Assembly: GCA_030220185.1 (NCBI GenBank)
Contig: JASPKZ010010239.1
Location: 1,320,001-1,384,000, forward strand
DNA length: 64,000 bases
Reading direction: 5' to 3'
Source of the DNA: Diploptera punctata
Lineage: Eukaryota > Arthropoda > Insecta > Blattodea > Blaberidae
The translations under genes and the position numbers were made by a program. Under the pieces are notes generated by a model. The model saw nothing but the letters and a program-made list of their open reading frames with translations, made no database searches and was not told where the DNA came from. Within the stretch, counting starts at the first letter, position 1, and the number at the start of each line of letters is the position of its first letter. Of the stretch, positions 63,375 through 64,000 are shown piece by piece.

Positions 63375-64000
63375 CGCGAAGAACACTATATATTCTTACA
63401 ACGCCATGTTACAATCCCACTCTTGATCCTAACAATTGTGTTTTCAAGTGAAAGACGTTAGTCTTAAGGAGTAGAATTTTATAGACTAATGCTTTTGGCC
63501 TTTTTTTAACAGAAAGGGAATATATAAATTATTAATCAATGATATTCATAGCCATTTAATATATGCATCATAATTTTAAATTTCAGTTATAATCTTACGA
63601 ATATTATGTATTCAGGATTGTGTCTGTTATTTACACAGGTATCCTCAATCAATATATACAATATCTTTCTTCCACACTTCCCGGCCTTGCGTGTCAGCTT
63701 ATGTCATATTTCTCTTCTTCATGTTGTCTTGAACTCCATTTATCGACTTTTCTATCCGAGGCTATATATTTTGGTTTTTTAGCATTAAGGTTTTTTTTAC
63801 AATGTATGAGGGGCTAGCCCATAGCATCAATCCCAACCTGGAGGACCAGAGACTTTTCTGGAGCCCACCATAGATCAATTGCTTCCACTGCAGCTAAGAG
63901 TCTGATCCACCCTTTATAGCCTCATCCGCCGTCTGCACCATACCGTAGGTCTCCTACTCTTCTGCATCCGCCGTCGGGGTCTTCACTGTAACCCTGGCTA
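63375..64000. other. Unassigned; GC-richer end
   Basis: 63375-63800 shows nothing recognisable. 63805-64000 is GC-richer (gagcccaccatagatcaatt, cctcatccgccgtctgcacc) and may be the start of another repeat or a gene beyond the window. It cannot be judged from what is present. Confidence 0.35.

Overview
The window reads as intergenic or intronic DNA from a large, AT-rich, repeat-laden insect genome. Three things point to an insect: decayed retroelements and DNA transposons on both strands, tRNA-derived SINEs, and a nuclear mitochondrial insert with insect-like COX1 and ND5. The 3' end of the commonest LINE (LINE-A here) resembles sequence I remember as abundant in cockroaches, so a blattodean host is my guess; this is unverified. 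I found no convincing host protein-coding gene, no rRNA, no CRISPR array and no clear functional tRNA gene. Nearly every long reading frame is a piece of a transposable element or runs through a simple repeat.

Labels used here, local to this window. LINE-A to LINE-E: RTE-like non-LTR elements known from RT and C-terminal fragments with microsatellite tails (A tail GTAA-type, B and C tail ATG-type, D tail GAA-type). LINE-F: a LINE with a C-terminal CPMCG...H...C zinc-finger-like motif. LINE-G: a CR1/Jockey/I-like LINE with GVPQGSVL and YADD boxes. SINE-A to SINE-E: tRNA-derived repeats.

Layout. 0-9 kb: two non-autonomous Helitrons (156-1144, 7727-8659), two LINE-F 3' ends, a candidate solo LTR, a minus-strand transposase relic and a LINE-D relic. 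9-18 kb: LINE-A relics, SINEs (including an inverted pair of tRNA-like units at 12.1-12.5 kb) and a long LINE-G relic. 18-25.3 kb: the richest nested region. LINE-A is split by a young LINE-B with a 12-bp target-site duplication (TSD). LINE-D is split first by a piggyBac-like element with TTAA duplications, which itself holds a SINE, and then by LINE-C with a 14-bp TSD. 25-36 kb: SINEs, a DNA transposon relic with long terminal inverted repeats (27.6-29.0 kb), LINE-G and LINE-A relics, and ATT microsatellites. 36-38 kb: a Penelope-like element (RT end plus GIY-YIG) between inverted arms that carry hammerhead-ribozyme-like motifs. 38-43 kb: a mariner-type element and a dense array of tRNA-like SINE units. 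43-49.4 kb: a MITE, a rearranged COX1/ND5 numt inside a LINE-A relic, and a 409-bp foldback element. 49.6-53.4 kb: a complete but decayed Copia element with both LTRs and a LINE insertion. 53-64 kb: LINE-E and LINE-G 3' ends and SINEs.

The parts do not work together as a host pathway. They record successive insertions whose order can be read from target-site duplications and interrupted frames. The observations most worth following are the hammerhead-like motifs in the Penelope-type and foldback elements, the excision-perfect nest at 21.6-25.3 kb, and the composite numt.
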